The position numbers were made by a program, and so were the translations under genes. The notes below the pieces were generated by a model that saw only the letters and a program-made list of their open reading frames with translations, had not been told where the DNA came from and did no database searches. 64,000 bases of DNA, from assembly GCA_965207385.1 (NCBI GenBank), contig CBDBLZ010000021.1:558001-622000 (forward strand), given 5' to 3'. Source of the DNA: CAZXEU01 sp965207385 (lineage in GTDB: Bacteria; Bacteroidota; Rhodothermia; Rhodothermales; Bin80). Below, piece after piece: positions 26,163 to 35,306 of the stretch. Numbering within the stretch: the stretch's first letter is position 1; every line of letters starts with the position of its first letter.

Positions 26163-26914
26163 GGTACAAGAGTCGTACGGGATTCAGGGGGACAATGGCA
26201 ATCCTGTTGGCCGCGGCGTGCATGCTGTTCGGCGGGGGTCTGCTCTGGCAAGAGTCTGCGGGTTCGGACTGCAAGGAATACCGGTTTGCCGGTGTAGAAC
26301 GCTCACAGGTATCGGCGCTGGTCACGCTGGCGGGTTCCGTCGGAAAGCCGGAAATCGCAGCGGACAGAATCCGCAGGCATCCATGGGTGCAGTGGGCGCA
26401 GGCGCACTGCGGTCCTCTTGGCACCATGCACGTCCGGGTGACCGAGCGGCGGCCGGCACTGCGGATGCTGCCGGAGGGGGACAACTGGGGGCACTACATA
26501 GATCCTGCAGGCTTCCGCATGCCGGCATCCACGGCGTTTGACGTGCCGCTTGTACGCGGCGATGTTGAGCGCTACAACCCCATCGTGCCCGTAAGGAGAG
26601 AGGAGGTGTTGTGGCTCTTGCGTGCCGTAAGTCAACCGGAGGATTCCGTCGATGCTCTCCTTTCGGAATTCATACTGGGATCGGACGGGGTTCGACTGTT
26701 TACGCCGCCTGTGTGGTCGCAAGGCGCGGTGGAGGTTCTGCTCGGTCGGAACGGCTTCGAGACCAAGCTCGGAAGACTGGCGGCCTTCTGGTACCAGGCC
26801 ATGCTGGAGCCCCCGGAGCCCGTCATCCGCTGGATTGACCTGAGGTATGAAGGGCAGGTAATTGCCGGCACGCAGGAGCACCACGGACAACACATCAACG
26901 GATCCCTGTTATGA
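26159..26914 (+). CDS. ftsQ: FtsQ-like division protein
   Basis: Bitopic membrane protein of the divisome bridging early and late proteins. The 251-residue protein has a short cytoplasmic part, one membrane segment (about 13-30), a POTRA-like stretch (EYRFAGVERSQVSALV through HPWVQWAQAHC) and the RVTERRPALRM element that starts the beta domain in FtsQ/DivIB. Overall similarity to known FtsQ is weak, so position between murC and ftsA supports the call. Both gene borders are four-base overlaps. Confidence 0.82.
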   Translation: MRYKSRTGFRGTMAILLAAACMLFGGGLLWQESAGSDCKEYRFAGVERSQVSALVTLAGSVGKPEIAADRIRRHPWVQWAQAHCGPLGTMHVRVTERRPALRMLPEGDNWGHYIDPAGFRMPASTAFDVPLVRGDVERYNPIVPVRREEVLWLLRAVSQPEDSVDALLSEFILGSDGVRLFTPPVWSQGAVEVLLGRNGFETKLGRLAAFWYQAMLEPPEPVIRWIDLRYEGQVIAGTQEHHGQHINGSLL

Positions 26915-28203
26915 GTGACAACATAGTTGTCGGCATAGATATCGGCACCACCAAGGTGTGTGCTGTAGTTGCGGAAGCTGATGCCGCTGGGCGTATAAAT
27001 GTCCTGGGCATGGGATTGGCCAACTCGGACGGACTCAACCGCGGCGTGGTCGTCAACATTGACAGGACTGTGGCGGCTGTTCAAGAAGCCATTGGGGAAG
27101 CCGAGCGCTCTGCAAGTGTCAAAGTGCGATCTGTGGTTGCAGGCATAGCAGGGGACCACGTGCGCAGCCTGCAAAGCCGGGGAGTCGTTACTATCGCGAA
27201 TCGGGACCAGGAGATTGCCGAACGCGATGTCCATCGCCTTCTGGAGGATACCACACATGTTGCGTTGCCTGTCGACCAGGAAATCTTGCACGTCATCCCG
27301 CAGGAATACATCGTCGACGGTCAGGACGGAGTCCTGGATCCCGTTGGAATGAGCGGTGTCCGGCTTGAGGCCAACGTGCACATCATTACCGGCCTTGTTA
27401 CGGCAGCCAAGAATATCTACCGGTGCATAGAAAAGGCAGGCTACCAGGTGGCGGATATTGTGCTGGAGCCGCTGGCCTCATCCTTCGCCGTACTGCATGC
27501 GGATGAAAAGGAGATCGGCGTGGCTCTGATCGACATTGGAGGCGGAACCACCGATATCGCGGTATTCGAAGATGGCACGATTCGCCATACTGCTGTAATT
27601 GCCGTTGCCGGAAACAAGGTTACCGATGATATCCGGCGCGGTCTGGGTGTCATGCGCGAACATGCAGAAGCCCTGAAGCGACAGTTCGGCATTGCTTTGG
27701 CGGAGACCATCGATGAACCGGAGGATATCCTTATACCTGGCATCGGCGGCCGGCCGGACAAGAGCATAGCGCGGTCGGCACTTGCGCAGATCATCCAGCC
27801 CAGGATGGAGGAAATCCTGGAATTTGCCGCCAATGAAATCAAGCTCAGCGGTTATCATCGGCACCTGTCTGCAGGCGTGGTGCTGACCGGCGGCGGGTCG
27901 CTAATCGAGGAAACTGCGGCACTTGGAGCGCAAGTGCTGGGCCTGGAAGCCCGGGTCGGAGTACCTACAGGACTGGCCGGAGGGCTCGTCGAGGAAGTAA
28001 CGGATCCGAAGTATGCCACGGCCGTCGGCCTGGTGCTCTACGCTCTCCAGCCCCGCATTCTCGGCGCGGCGCCTCTTGCGGGGCACGACCCGGGGCGGCC
28101 GCTGGCGGGCGCAGCCTATCTCAATGAGGATGCTGTTGGCGATACCTCATCCCTGGTACACAGAATAGCCGGTCGCATGAAGGGCTGGTTTGACGAACTC
28201 TAG
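26911..28203 (+). CDS. ftsA: Cell division protein FtsA
   Basis: Actin-like ATPase that tethers FtsZ to the membrane. The 430-residue protein has phosphate-1 GIDIGTTKVCAVV (residues 8-20), the SHS2/1C subdomain after it, phosphate-2 LIDIGGGTTDIAVF (about 206-219) and the adenosine motif VVLTGGGSLIEE. The C-terminus ends in an amphipathic helix-like stretch HRIAGRMKGWFDEL, the expected membrane-targeting sequence. It lies 24 bp before ftsZ. Confidence 0.96.
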   Translation: MSDNIVVGIDIGTTKVCAVVAEADAAGRINVLGMGLANSDGLNRGVVVNIDRTVAAVQEAIGEAERSASVKVRSVVAGIAGDHVRSLQSRGVVTIANRDQEIAERDVHRLLEDTTHVALPVDQEILHVIPQEYIVDGQDGVLDPVGMSGVRLEANVHIITGLVTAAKNIYRCIEKAGYQVADIVLEPLASSFAVLHADEKEIGVALIDIGGGTTDIAVFEDGTIRHTAVIAVAGNKVTDDIRRGLGVMREHAEALKRQFGIALAETIDEPEDILIPGIGGRPDKSIARSALAQIIQPRMEEILEFAANEIKLSGYHRHLSAGVVLTGGGSLIEETAALGAQVLGLEARVGVPTGLAGGLVEEVTDPKYATAVGLVLYALQPRILGAAPLAGHDPGRPLAGAAYLNEDAVGDTSSLVHRIAGRMKGWFDEL

Positions 28204-28227
28204 AACCCATCAAAACGCAACGGTACC

Positions 28228-29499
28228 ATGAGCACGGACATTCACAAACAGGGCACATTACCCATGGATGCTCTCAGCGATGCCGAGTCAAAAAGCCTCG
28301 TGCTGGAACGTAAATCCCGGATTGCGTTCGACAGCGACGCCCACGAGATGGCCAAGATTGCCGTTGTAGGTGTTGGCGGAGGGGGTGGCAATGCCGTCAA
28401 CAACATGATAGAGAAGGGCATTAACGGCGTGGAATTCGTGGCGATCAATACCGATGCCCAGGCCCTGGGCGGCAATCTGGCCTATCACAAGATCCAGGCA
28501 GGGCGCAATTTGACCAAGGGCCTGGGTACAGGAGCGCGGCCGTCGGTTGGTACGGAGGCCCTCCAGGAGGACGTGGACGTCGTAGAGTCGGTGCTGGAGG
28601 GCTTCGACATGGTGTTCATCACGGCCGGAATGGGAGGCGGTACAGGAACGGGTGGAGCCCCTGTCGTGGCCAGTGTCGCTCGAGGTCTGGGTATCCTCAC
28701 CGTGGCGATCGTCACCAAGCCGTTTGAGTGTGAGGGCGTGCGCCGTACCCAGATGGCGGCGGAGGGCATCGGCCAGCTGCGCGAGTATGTTGACACGCTT
28801 ATCACTATTCCGAATGAGCGGTTGCTGGACATCTCGGACGAGAACACCAGCCTCATTGAGGCATTCCGCCGCGCCGACGACGTACTGTACAATGCCACAC
28901 GAGGCATTGCCGATCTGGTGACCGTGCATGGACTAATCAACCTGGATTTCGCGGACGTGCGGACAACCATGCAGGATGGAGGTGCGGCCCTGATGGGTTC
29001 TGCCACGGCGAAGGGTGAGCAGAGGGCCACTAAGGCAGCCCTGGAGGCCATAACAAGTCCGCTGCTGGACGGCTTGTCGATCGTGGGTGCCCGCAATATT
29101 CTGGTGAATATTACGGCAGGTACGACGCTCGGAATTCGCGAAGCTACGGCGGCGACGAACCTTGTACAGCAGGAGGCGGGAACGAACGTCGAGGTCATAT
29201 TCGGAACCGTTATCGATGAGTCCATGGGGGAGGACCTGCGCGTAACCGTGATCGCGACGGGATTTGACACAGCCGGCGACTCGGCGGACAATCGCCGAAC
29301 CCGTCCTCTGCGGGATGCCGTTCAAGACCGAAGAGGGCCGGCATACGACTACAAGGGCGAGCGAAACCTCAAGATCCTTGATATTCCAGCCTATGCGAGG
29401 CGCGGGCAGGTCAGCAACCGGATTCCTCCGCATGAACAGTCTGACCGACGCGAGAAGGGCAATGACACGCCTGCGTTCCTTCGTCAAATGATGGACTAG
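28228..29499 (+). CDS. ftsZ: Cell division protein FtsZ
   Basis: Tubulin-like GTPase that forms the division ring. The 423-residue protein has an N-terminal extension of about 40 residues, then GVGGGGGNAVNNMI, the tubulin signature GGGTGTGGAPVVA (around residue 135), NFADVRTTM-type switch and T7-loop regions and a disordered linker. The conserved C-terminal peptide TPAFLRQ binds FtsA and other tethers. It closes the dcw cluster; 117 bp separate it from rpsT. Confidence 0.97.
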   Translation: MSTDIHKQGTLPMDALSDAESKSLVLERKSRIAFDSDAHEMAKIAVVGVGGGGGNAVNNMIEKGINGVEFVAINTDAQALGGNLAYHKIQAGRNLTKGLGTGARPSVGTEALQEDVDVVESVLEGFDMVFITAGMGGGTGTGGAPVVASVARGLGILTVAIVTKPFECEGVRRTQMAAEGIGQLREYVDTLITIPNERLLDISDENTSLIEAFRRADDVLYNATRGIADLVTVHGLINLDFADVRTTMQDGGAALMGSATAKGEQRATKAALEAITSPLLDGLSIVGARNILVNITAGTTLGIREATAATNLVQQEAGTNVEVIFGTVIDESMGEDLRVTVIATGFDTAGDSADNRRTRPLRDAVQDRRGPAYDYKGERNLKILDIPAYARRGQVSNRIPPHEQSDRREKGNDTPAFLRQMMD

Positions 29500-29616
29500 G
29501 CAAAGATCTCAACGCCTCAGATTCCATTTCAGCTCGGGGAACCCGGTCGCATTGCGCCTAGTATCCCACTGTTACCAATTGCCTTGGAGCTCTACCACTA
29601 AACGTACGACAACCAT

Positions 29617-29871
29617 ATGCCTCAGCACAAGTCCGCCGAAAAGCGGGTTCGGCAAAATGCCCGGCGGCGCTCACGCAACCGGTATCATCGCAGCCGGCTG
29701 CGCACGATGGTGAAGAGGTTGCGTGCGACGGACGATGCCGACTTGGCGCGGCAGCTGTTCCCGCGGGTTCAGGCTCTTGTCGACCGCCTGGCCACAAAAC
29801 GCATCATCCACCCGAACAAGGCTGCCAATTACAAACGCGAGCTGGCGGGGCACATTAGCCGCCTTGGCTAG
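29617..29871 (+). CDS. rpsT: Ribosomal protein bS20
   Basis: Primary 16S rRNA-binding protein of the small subunit. The 84-residue, strongly basic protein starts MPQHKSAEKRVRQNARRRSRN, the S20 N-terminal helix, and contains HPNKAANYKRELAGHI in the third helix. Length agrees with the family. The upstream 117 bp probably carries its own promoter, but no clear consensus is visible. Confidence 0.95.
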   Translation: MPQHKSAEKRVRQNARRRSRNRYHRSRLRTMVKRLRATDDADLARQLFPRVQALVDRLATKRIIHPNKAANYKRELAGHISRLG

Positions 29872-29874
29872 GCT

Positions 29875-29944
29875 GGTGCCAGGTAATGCGGATGCGCTGC
29901 CTGGTCCCTTGGCGTTGGACCGTCGCCGGACGGATGCTGGCACC
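29875..29944 (+). other. Structured intergenic segment after rpsT
   Basis: GGTGCCAG (29875-29882) pairs perfectly with CTGGCACC (29937-29944). Inside lies a second perfect hairpin CCGTC-GCCG-GACGG (29920-29933). The unit begins three bases after the rpsT stop and ends about 50 bp before the OmpA-like gene. It may act as a processing site, attenuator or terminator, but there is no T-run. Confidence 0.4.
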
Positions 29945-29992
29945 GCTGCATGCTGTAACCGATCTACCGACCCATTTGGAGGAACTATTGCC

Positions 29993-31531
29993 ATGGGCAC
30001 GAAAGTCAGACTATTCGCGATAAACTGCGTACTCTTGCTGCTTGTGGCAAGCAGCGCGTCTGGGCAGTACTTGCGTCCCGAGGGAACGCTGTTCATCAAA
30101 CCGAAAGTGGGCATTTCGTCCTATCTGGGCGACAATGAAAAGTCCCCCACGAACTTTAACGGGGACGGTTTCAGCGTCGCGTTCCCCTGGGGGGTGGGAG
30201 CCGAGGTCGGATACCAGATGTCCGTTCCGTTTTCGGTCAGCGGTGCGTTGTACGTGGGCAATTACCCTGTCATCACCCAGTTTCCACCTCCTCCCGAGCG
30301 GCAGGAGGCCGACGTTGCGGAAGATCCTTCTGTGCGCACATCCTTTCAGGCTTTCGGTCGGTATACTTTTGCCACGCCGGAGCAGCCCGTAGCGGCCTAC
30401 GTGAATTTCGGGTTGACGTATTCATTCGGCACCGCGACGCAGAATGATCCACCCGGATTCGCTGCCGAGGAGAGCGGCAGCGCCTTCGGGCCGCTCGTCG
30501 GGCTCGGCCTGGATATCGCGCTCAACAACCAGTCGTCCTTCTTTGTTGAACTCAATTCCGGATTCCACCTGGGTGACGACCAGTTGGATGCAAACTCCGC
30601 CAACGGGTTCGGCGGCGCGGACATTCTGTCCGGGCTGGGCTTGGGGTTCAAGTACAACTTCTCCGAGGCCGTGACGCCGCCCATGAATCTGATGTTCGAG
30701 TGCCCGACGGAGTCCGTTATCGCAGGCCAGGCGGCGACCTTCACGGCGATGCTTAATCCCGGGATATCCGAACCCGTTGAAACGCAGTGGGAATTTGGGG
30801 ACGGAGCCTCAGCCACGGGCACTACAGCCACGCACACGTACGGGGCCGGCGGCGTTTTTACGGCTACCTTTACGGCCACCAATGCGGCGGGAACGGCATC
30901 AGTGGACTGCGTGGTAACGGTTCTGTCGCCTGCTGAGCTGGTTACGGTCACGGCCGACAAGTTAACCGTCAGCATTTGCGACGCCGACCAGGCCATCGCT
31001 TTCAGTGGCAATGCTCGGGGCGACATGCCGATTTCCTACAGCTGGGATTTCGGTGACGGAACTACGAGCGACGCGGAGTCTCCAAGCCATACGTTCGGAG
31101 AGACCGGCACCTACGAAGTCACGCTTACGGTGCGCAATGCGGGCGGGGAAGATTCCCGGACCATCGAGATCACCGTAACCAACGAAGGCTGTTTCGACTG
31201 CGACATTTCGCAAATGAATTCGGTGTTCTTCGATCGCAATTCGTCGGTGCTGACACCGGATGGTCGTGAGCAATTGGCAGAGAATCTCGAGGTGCTCACC
31301 AACTGCACATTTGGTGCGCGTGTTGAAGGCCATGCGTCGCGCGACGAGCGCAACGCCCAGGGGCTGTCAGAAGACCGGGCTCGTGCAGTCATGCAGTTCT
31401 ATGTGGACAATGGCATTGACGCATCCCGGCTTTCGGCTACCGGCATGGGCGCCGGAGGCCAGACCACGAAGAAGAGCGGAGCCGACCAGTTCCGCCGCGT
31501 CGACACCATTCCGGACAACGCCGACATGTAG
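29993..31531 (+). CDS. Outer-membrane OmpA-family protein with PKD domains
   Basis: 512-residue secreted protein. A signal peptide (residues 1-23, ending ASSASGQ) is followed by a beta-barrel-like region to about residue 230. Two PKD domains follow (QWEFGDGASATG and SYSWDFGDGTTSD), then a C-terminal OmpA domain with VFFDRNSSVLTPDG, EGHASRDERNAQGLSEDRA and FRRVD. It should span the outer membrane and grip peptidoglycan. GGAGG at 29978-29982 precedes the ATG; the longer upstream frame over rpsT was rejected. It follows the dcw cluster and rpsT, but a functional tie is not shown. Confidence 0.88.
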   Translation: MGTKVRLFAINCVLLLLVASSASGQYLRPEGTLFIKPKVGISSYLGDNEKSPTNFNGDGFSVAFPWGVGAEVGYQMSVPFSVSGALYVGNYPVITQFPPPPERQEADVAEDPSVRTSFQAFGRYTFATPEQPVAAYVNFGLTYSFGTATQNDPPGFAAEESGSAFGPLVGLGLDIALNNQSSFFVELNSGFHLGDDQLDANSANGFGGADILSGLGLGFKYNFSEAVTPPMNLMFECPTESVIAGQAATFTAMLNPGISEPVETQWEFGDGASATGTTATHTYGAGGVFTATFTATNAAGTASVDCVVTVLSPAELVTVTADKLTVSICDADQAIAFSGNARGDMPISYSWDFGDGTTSDAESPSHTFGETGTYEVTLTVRNAGGEDSRTIEITVTNEGCFDCDISQMNSVFFDRNSSVLTPDGREQLAENLEVLTNCTFGARVEGHASRDERNAQGLSEDRARAVMQFYVDNGIDASRLSATGMGAGGQTTKKSGADQFRRVDTIPDNADM

Positions 31532-31557
31532 CCAGGTGCGCACTTGGTCGGTGACAA

Positions 31558-32511
31558 ATGGCATCTGCGCAAGATCGCGACCGCCTGTCGCGTGAACTGA
31601 AACAGGAGGCGCTCCGCCTGGGCTTTGCTGCGTGCGGCATCTCCCGGGCGGGGCGGCTCGACGACGAGTCAAGGCGCCTGGAGGCGTGGCTTACGGCCGG
31701 ACACAATGCCTCCATGGCCTACATGGAGCGCAATTTTGACAAGCGCACCGATCCCACGAAGCTTGTCGAGGGTGCCCAGTCCGTGGTTTCGGTACTGGAC
31801 AACTACTACGTGCCTGAAGAGCCTTCCGCCGATGCCGCCTCGGGCCGGATAAGTCGCTATGCGTGGGGCGATGACTATCATTTCGTCCTCAAGGACAAGC
31901 TCTTTGCGTTGTACCAGTGGCTGGAGCGGCAGGTCGGGTCGATGACCGGTCGCGTATTTGTCGATTCTGCTCCGGTACTTGACAAGGCATGGGCCCAGCG
32001 AAGCGGGCTGGGCTGGATCGGCAAGCATACCAATCTGATTAATCCCGAGCTGGGCTCGTACTTCTTTATCGGGGAGATCATTGTAAGCGTATCGCTTACC
32101 GCGGACAACCCCATTTCCGATCACTGTGGCAGTTGTACAGCCTGCATCGACGCCTGTCCAACCGATGCCATTTTCCGCCCGTACGCTGTGGATGCCAATC
32201 GATGCATTTCTTACTGGACAATCGAGCACCGAGGGGACGACATACCTGAAGAGCTGGGCCAGCAGTTTGGCAACTGGATCTTCGGATGTGACATCTGCCA
32301 GGATGTCTGTCCGTGGAACAAATTCAGGCGACCGGCGCGGGAAAAGAGGTATAGGCCCCGGCCCGGCACAACGGATACTAGCCTATCCGAGTGGATGGAA
32401 TTGGATCTTGAGGCATTTCGAAGGCGCTTCAGGAAGAGTGCCGTAAAGCGTGCCCGGTTCGAAGGGTTCACACGCAACGTGCGAGTCGCACTGCGGAATG
32501 AAGAGCCTTGA
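31558..32511 (+). CDS. queG: Epoxyqueuosine reductase QueG
   Basis: Cobalamin- and iron-sulfur-dependent enzyme for the last step of queuosine synthesis in tRNA. The 317-residue protein has the N-terminal DUF1730 domain with RYAWGDDYH and WIGKHTNLI, then two 4Fe-4S clusters: CGSCTACIDACP at about 192-203 and CDICQDVCPWN at about 245-255. The HEAT-repeat tail seen in some homologues is absent, as in shorter QueG. It faces lysS with six bases between the two stop codons. Confidence 0.95.
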   Translation: MASAQDRDRLSRELKQEALRLGFAACGISRAGRLDDESRRLEAWLTAGHNASMAYMERNFDKRTDPTKLVEGAQSVVSVLDNYYVPEEPSADAASGRISRYAWGDDYHFVLKDKLFALYQWLERQVGSMTGRVFVDSAPVLDKAWAQRSGLGWIGKHTNLINPELGSYFFIGEIIVSVSLTADNPISDHCGSCTACIDACPTDAIFRPYAVDANRCISYWTIEHRGDDIPEELGQQFGNWIFGCDICQDVCPWNKFRRPAREKRYRPRPGTTDTSLSEWMELDLEAFRRRFRKSAVKRARFEGFTRNVRVALRNEEP

Positions 32512-32522
32512 GTGCGCTCAAG
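32507..32522. terminator. Short hairpin across the convergent queG/lysS stops
   Basis: CTTGAG-TGCG-CTCAAG forms a perfect six-base stem that contains both stop codons (TGA of queG at 32509-32511 and of lysS at 32518-32520). It lacks T-runs, so a role as a shared terminator is only a suggestion. Confidence 0.3.
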
Positions 32523-34029
32523 AGGCGCCGTCCGGGTTCTCCGGCCGAAGGAGCGGGAACAGAATCACGTCGCGAATGGATTCCTGGTCGGTCATAACCA
32601 TCGCTAGTCGGTCAATTCCCACGCCCAGGCCCGCTGTCGGCGGCATCCCGTATTCAAGGGCCCGCAAGTAGTCTTCGTCAACGGCCATGGCGTCATGGTC
32701 TCCCGCCGCCGACAACTGACGCTGGGACTCGAACCGGGCTCGCTGGTCGTCCGGGTCGTTGAGTTCGCTGAACGCGTTGCACAATTCCTTTCCATTGCAG
32801 AAAGCCTCGAAGCGTTCCACCAGGCCGGGTTTGTTGCGGTGCCGCTTTGCAAGCGGACTGATCTCGACAGGATAGTCGGTAATGAACGTCGGCTGGATCA
32901 GTTGGGGCTCCACAGCGGCAGAAAAAATTTCGTCGATGAGCTTGCCGCAGCCCATGGTGTTGTCTTCTTCCAGGCCGATGTCCCGAGCGACAGCAGCGAG
33001 GCGCTCTCGGCTGGCCCCGAACAGGTCGAAGCCCGTGTGCTCACTGATCGCGTCATAGAAGCTGCGCCTCGGCCATGGCCTTGCAAAGGACAATTGCTGG
33101 CCACCACACGATACGACGGGGGAACCGTGCAGGCCCGTGGCCACAAACTCGAGCATTTCCTCCACGAGCTCCATCATCCAGGCATAGTCTTTGTACGCAA
33201 CGTAGAGTTCGAGCATCGTGAACTCCGGGTTGTGAAATCTGCTCAGTCCTTCGTTGCGAAAGTCCTTGGCGATCTCATATACCCCGTCGAAGCCGCCTAC
33301 AATTAGGCGCTTGAGGTAGAGTTCGTCTGCAATGCGCAAATACAGCGGCATGTCGAGCGCATTGTGGTGCGTTGTAAACGGCCGGGCCGTGGCGCCACCG
33401 TAGAGCGGTTGCAGCGCTGGAGTCTCCACTTCGACATAGCCCCTTTCGTCCAGGAACTGTCGCAGCAACGTCACCATTCGCGCGCGGCGCAGGAAAACGG
33501 CTCGGACATCCGGGTTCACGGTCAGGTCCACGTACCGTTGTCGGTAGCGGAATTCCTTGTCGGAAACCCTGTTATAGTGCTGCCCTTCCAGCTCCTTGAC
33601 GACAGGCAGGGGCCGCAGCGCCTTGGCCAGCAGCTCAAACCGCTTGGCATGAATCGTGATTTCTCCCAACCTCGTGCGAAAGACATGGCCGGCTACGCCG
33701 ACCATGTCACCGATATCAAGAAGTCGCTTGAATACTTCGTTGTAAAATCCCTCGTCCAGGTCGTCCCGCCGAAGGTAAACCTGCATGCGTCCCGACGCGT
33801 CCTGCAAGTCAATGAAAGCGGCCTTCCCCATAACACGCTTGGACATCATCCTGCCGGCCACCGACGCCTGAAATGAACCTTCCGCGTGCAGGTCGTCGTC
33901 AAAGCTGTGCCGGATCGAAGCCACGGTCGTGTCCACGCTCCAGCCGTAGGGATACGGATTGATTCCCCGGGCCTCAAGGGCACGGCGTGCCTCCCTGCGG
34001 CCCTCCTCCTGCTCGGAAAACTGGCGCAT
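32518..34029 (-). CDS. lysS: Lysyl-tRNA synthetase, class II
   Basis: Charges tRNA-Lys. The 503-residue protein has the N-terminal OB-fold anticodon domain (VAGRMMSKRVMGKAAFIDLQD) and the class II core. Motif 1 is near RQFLDERGYVEVETPAL, motif 2 is RNEGLSRFHNPEFTMLE and motif 3 is GLGVGIDRLAM at the C-terminus. Start ATG 34029 lies 11 bp after the stop of the upstream isomerase gene, so both are probably in one transcript. Confidence 0.97.
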   Translation of the reverse strand: MRQFSEQEEGRREARRALEARGINPYPYGWSVDTTVASIRHSFDDDLHAEGSFQASVAGRMMSKRVMGKAAFIDLQDASGRMQVYLRRDDLDEGFYNEVFKRLLDIGDMVGVAGHVFRTRLGEITIHAKRFELLAKALRPLPVVKELEGQHYNRVSDKEFRYRQRYVDLTVNPDVRAVFLRRARMVTLLRQFLDERGYVEVETPALQPLYGGATARPFTTHHNALDMPLYLRIADELYLKRLIVGGFDGVYEIAKDFRNEGLSRFHNPEFTMLELYVAYKDYAWMMELVEEMLEFVATGLHGSPVVSCGGQQLSFARPWPRRSFYDAISEHTGFDLFGASRERLAAVARDIGLEEDNTMGCGKLIDEIFSAAVEPQLIQPTFITDYPVEISPLAKRHRNKPGLVERFEAFCNGKELCNAFSELNDPDDQRARFESQRQLSAAGDHDAMAVDEDYLRALEYGMPPTAGLGVGIDRLAMVMTDQESIRDVILFPLLRPENPDGAS

Positions 34030-34040
34030 GGCTACCGTGC

Positions 34041-34790
34041 CTATTGCCCGTAGTCCGAAAGTGGGGCGACCTCCATGGGAATATCCTCCAGGGGCCGGTT
34101 TGCCTGAGGGTTGTTGCGCTGGCCCATTGCTGCAGGAGTGGCAACGCGGGTGATGTCGTCGAGTACATCAAAGCCCTCAACGAGTTCACCGAAGACCGTA
34201 TAGGCTCCGTCCAGATTGGGAGCGCCACCAATGGTGGAATAGATGTGCCGCACTTCCTCCGAGTAGCTGAACGACGTGTCAGCCAAGGCCTGCCGTGTAC
34301 GCTCCTCAAACTGGGGCAGAACGTCGGGCGGAAAAATGGTGCCGTGCACGATGTAGAACTGACTGCCGTTAGAGGCACGTTCAGGATTGAAATTGTCGCC
34401 CTGCCGGGCCGTCGCAAGAGCACCACGCCTGTGGATCAGGTCAGGCCTGATTTCAGCCGGAACGGTATAGCCAGGTCCTCCGCTGCCATCGTTCAAGGGA
34501 TCTTCGTCGCGAGAATTGGGATCCCCTCCCTGAATCATGAAGCCTGCTATGACACGATGGAAGGTGGTTGCGTCATATGCTCCTTCAGCTGCCAATCGCT
34601 TGAAGTTGTCGCGGTGTGCGGGCGTCTCGTCATAGAGCCGAACCACCATGCGGCCGAGCGGTGTCGTGATGGCATAGTAATTGGTTTCCATAAGCGGGCC
34701 AGAGGCACCGGACTGGCGTCCCGAGCAGCTTAGGGCTACGAGCACGGGAAGTGTAATCAAGGCGAATCTAGCTTTCATCGATTTGCTCAT
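34041..34790 (-). CDS. Cyclophilin-type peptidyl-prolyl isomerase lipoprotein
   Basis: Periplasmic foldase attached by lipid. The protein starts MSKSMKARFALITL, has a lipobox ALSC at about residues 19-22 and then a cyclophilin domain. Catalytic-site features are TTFHRVIAGFMIQGGD (Arg and Phe of the active site), NGSQFYIV and YTVFGELVEGFDVLD. An insertion around FPPDVLPQFEERTRQAL, between FYI and the final VFG motif, is common in Bacteroidota cyclophilins. The start may be ATG 34790 or 34778. It overlaps the end of the upstream small gene and precedes lysS. Confidence 0.92.
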   Translation of the reverse strand: MSKSMKARFALITLPVLVALSCSGRQSGASGPLMETNYYAITTPLGRMVVRLYDETPAHRDNFKRLAAEGAYDATTFHRVIAGFMIQGGDPNSRDEDPLNDGSGGPGYTVPAEIRPDLIHRRGALATARQGDNFNPERASNGSQFYIVHGTIFPPDVLPQFEERTRQALADTSFSYSEEVRHIYSTIGGAPNLDGAYTVFGELVEGFDVLDDITRVATPAAMGQRNNPQANRPLEDIPMEVAPLSDYGQ

Positions 34791-35172
34791 GCACAAGTTT
34801 ATGGAAATAGGAAACAACGGCCAGTCGCAGGAAAGATTCCTGCTTCTCCGAAGCAAGGCCCGTGGGAAGGGGCTGGAGAGATTCCCAGATCCAGTGGCCG
34901 TCCGCCTCCATTCCGATGCGTCTGTAGAAACCCAGTGTTTCAAACGCACAAAATGTCCCTTCAGCCACAAGACGTTCCTTCGACCGCTTATCCAGATCGG
35001 GTGTATACCCGCAGCCGGTTTCCTGTACGCCGATCAGGAATAGTATACCGTCAAGATCAGGCTCCTTTCCGAAGCGCTGCCGGAGCCACTCCGTGAGCGC
35101 CTGCCAACGCATTTCAAGATCGCCCTCCTGCTTCAAGACATCAGTCCATGAATCGGAGAGAGCGTCTTCCAC
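34768..35172 (-). CDS. Conserved small protein of unknown function
   Basis: 134 residues if started at GTG 35172; a TTG at 35175 is also possible. The protein is soluble and helical-looking with no signal peptide. Recognisable conserved stretches are RFGKEPDLDGILFLIGVQE, then a KERLVAEGTFCAFETLGFY segment and a C-terminal KQESFLRLAVVSYFHKLV. I recall similar proteins of unknown role in Bacteroidota, often near housekeeping genes, but cannot name a family. It overlaps the isomerase start and is the first gene of a probable three-gene operon ending with lysS. It is divergent from a GT4 gene. Confidence 0.75.
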   Translation of the reverse strand: MEDALSDSWTDVLKQEGDLEMRWQALTEWLRQRFGKEPDLDGILFLIGVQETGCGYTPDLDKRSKERLVAEGTFCAFETLGFYRRIGMEADGHWIWESLQPLPTGLASEKQESFLRLAVVSYFHKLVHEQIDES

Positions 35173-35306
35173 CAATTGCGGGCCCGACCGGACTCAAGCT
35201 GGGAGCGGGACGTAGCCCAACCGGAGCCCGGGCTGTATGTTCCACTCGCTGCTTTCCCCTCATGGCAGCGTGTACTAGATTTGGGGCATCCTATCCGGGT
35301 GCATCC

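Noticed and set aside
29555..29610. Minus-strand D-arm-like sequence (GTTTAGTGGTAGAGCTC) resembling part of a tRNA before rpsT
   Set aside because: The T-arm reads GGTTCCCCGAG without the needed TTCRA loop, and no acceptor or anticodon stem can be paired. At most a remnant; probably chance.
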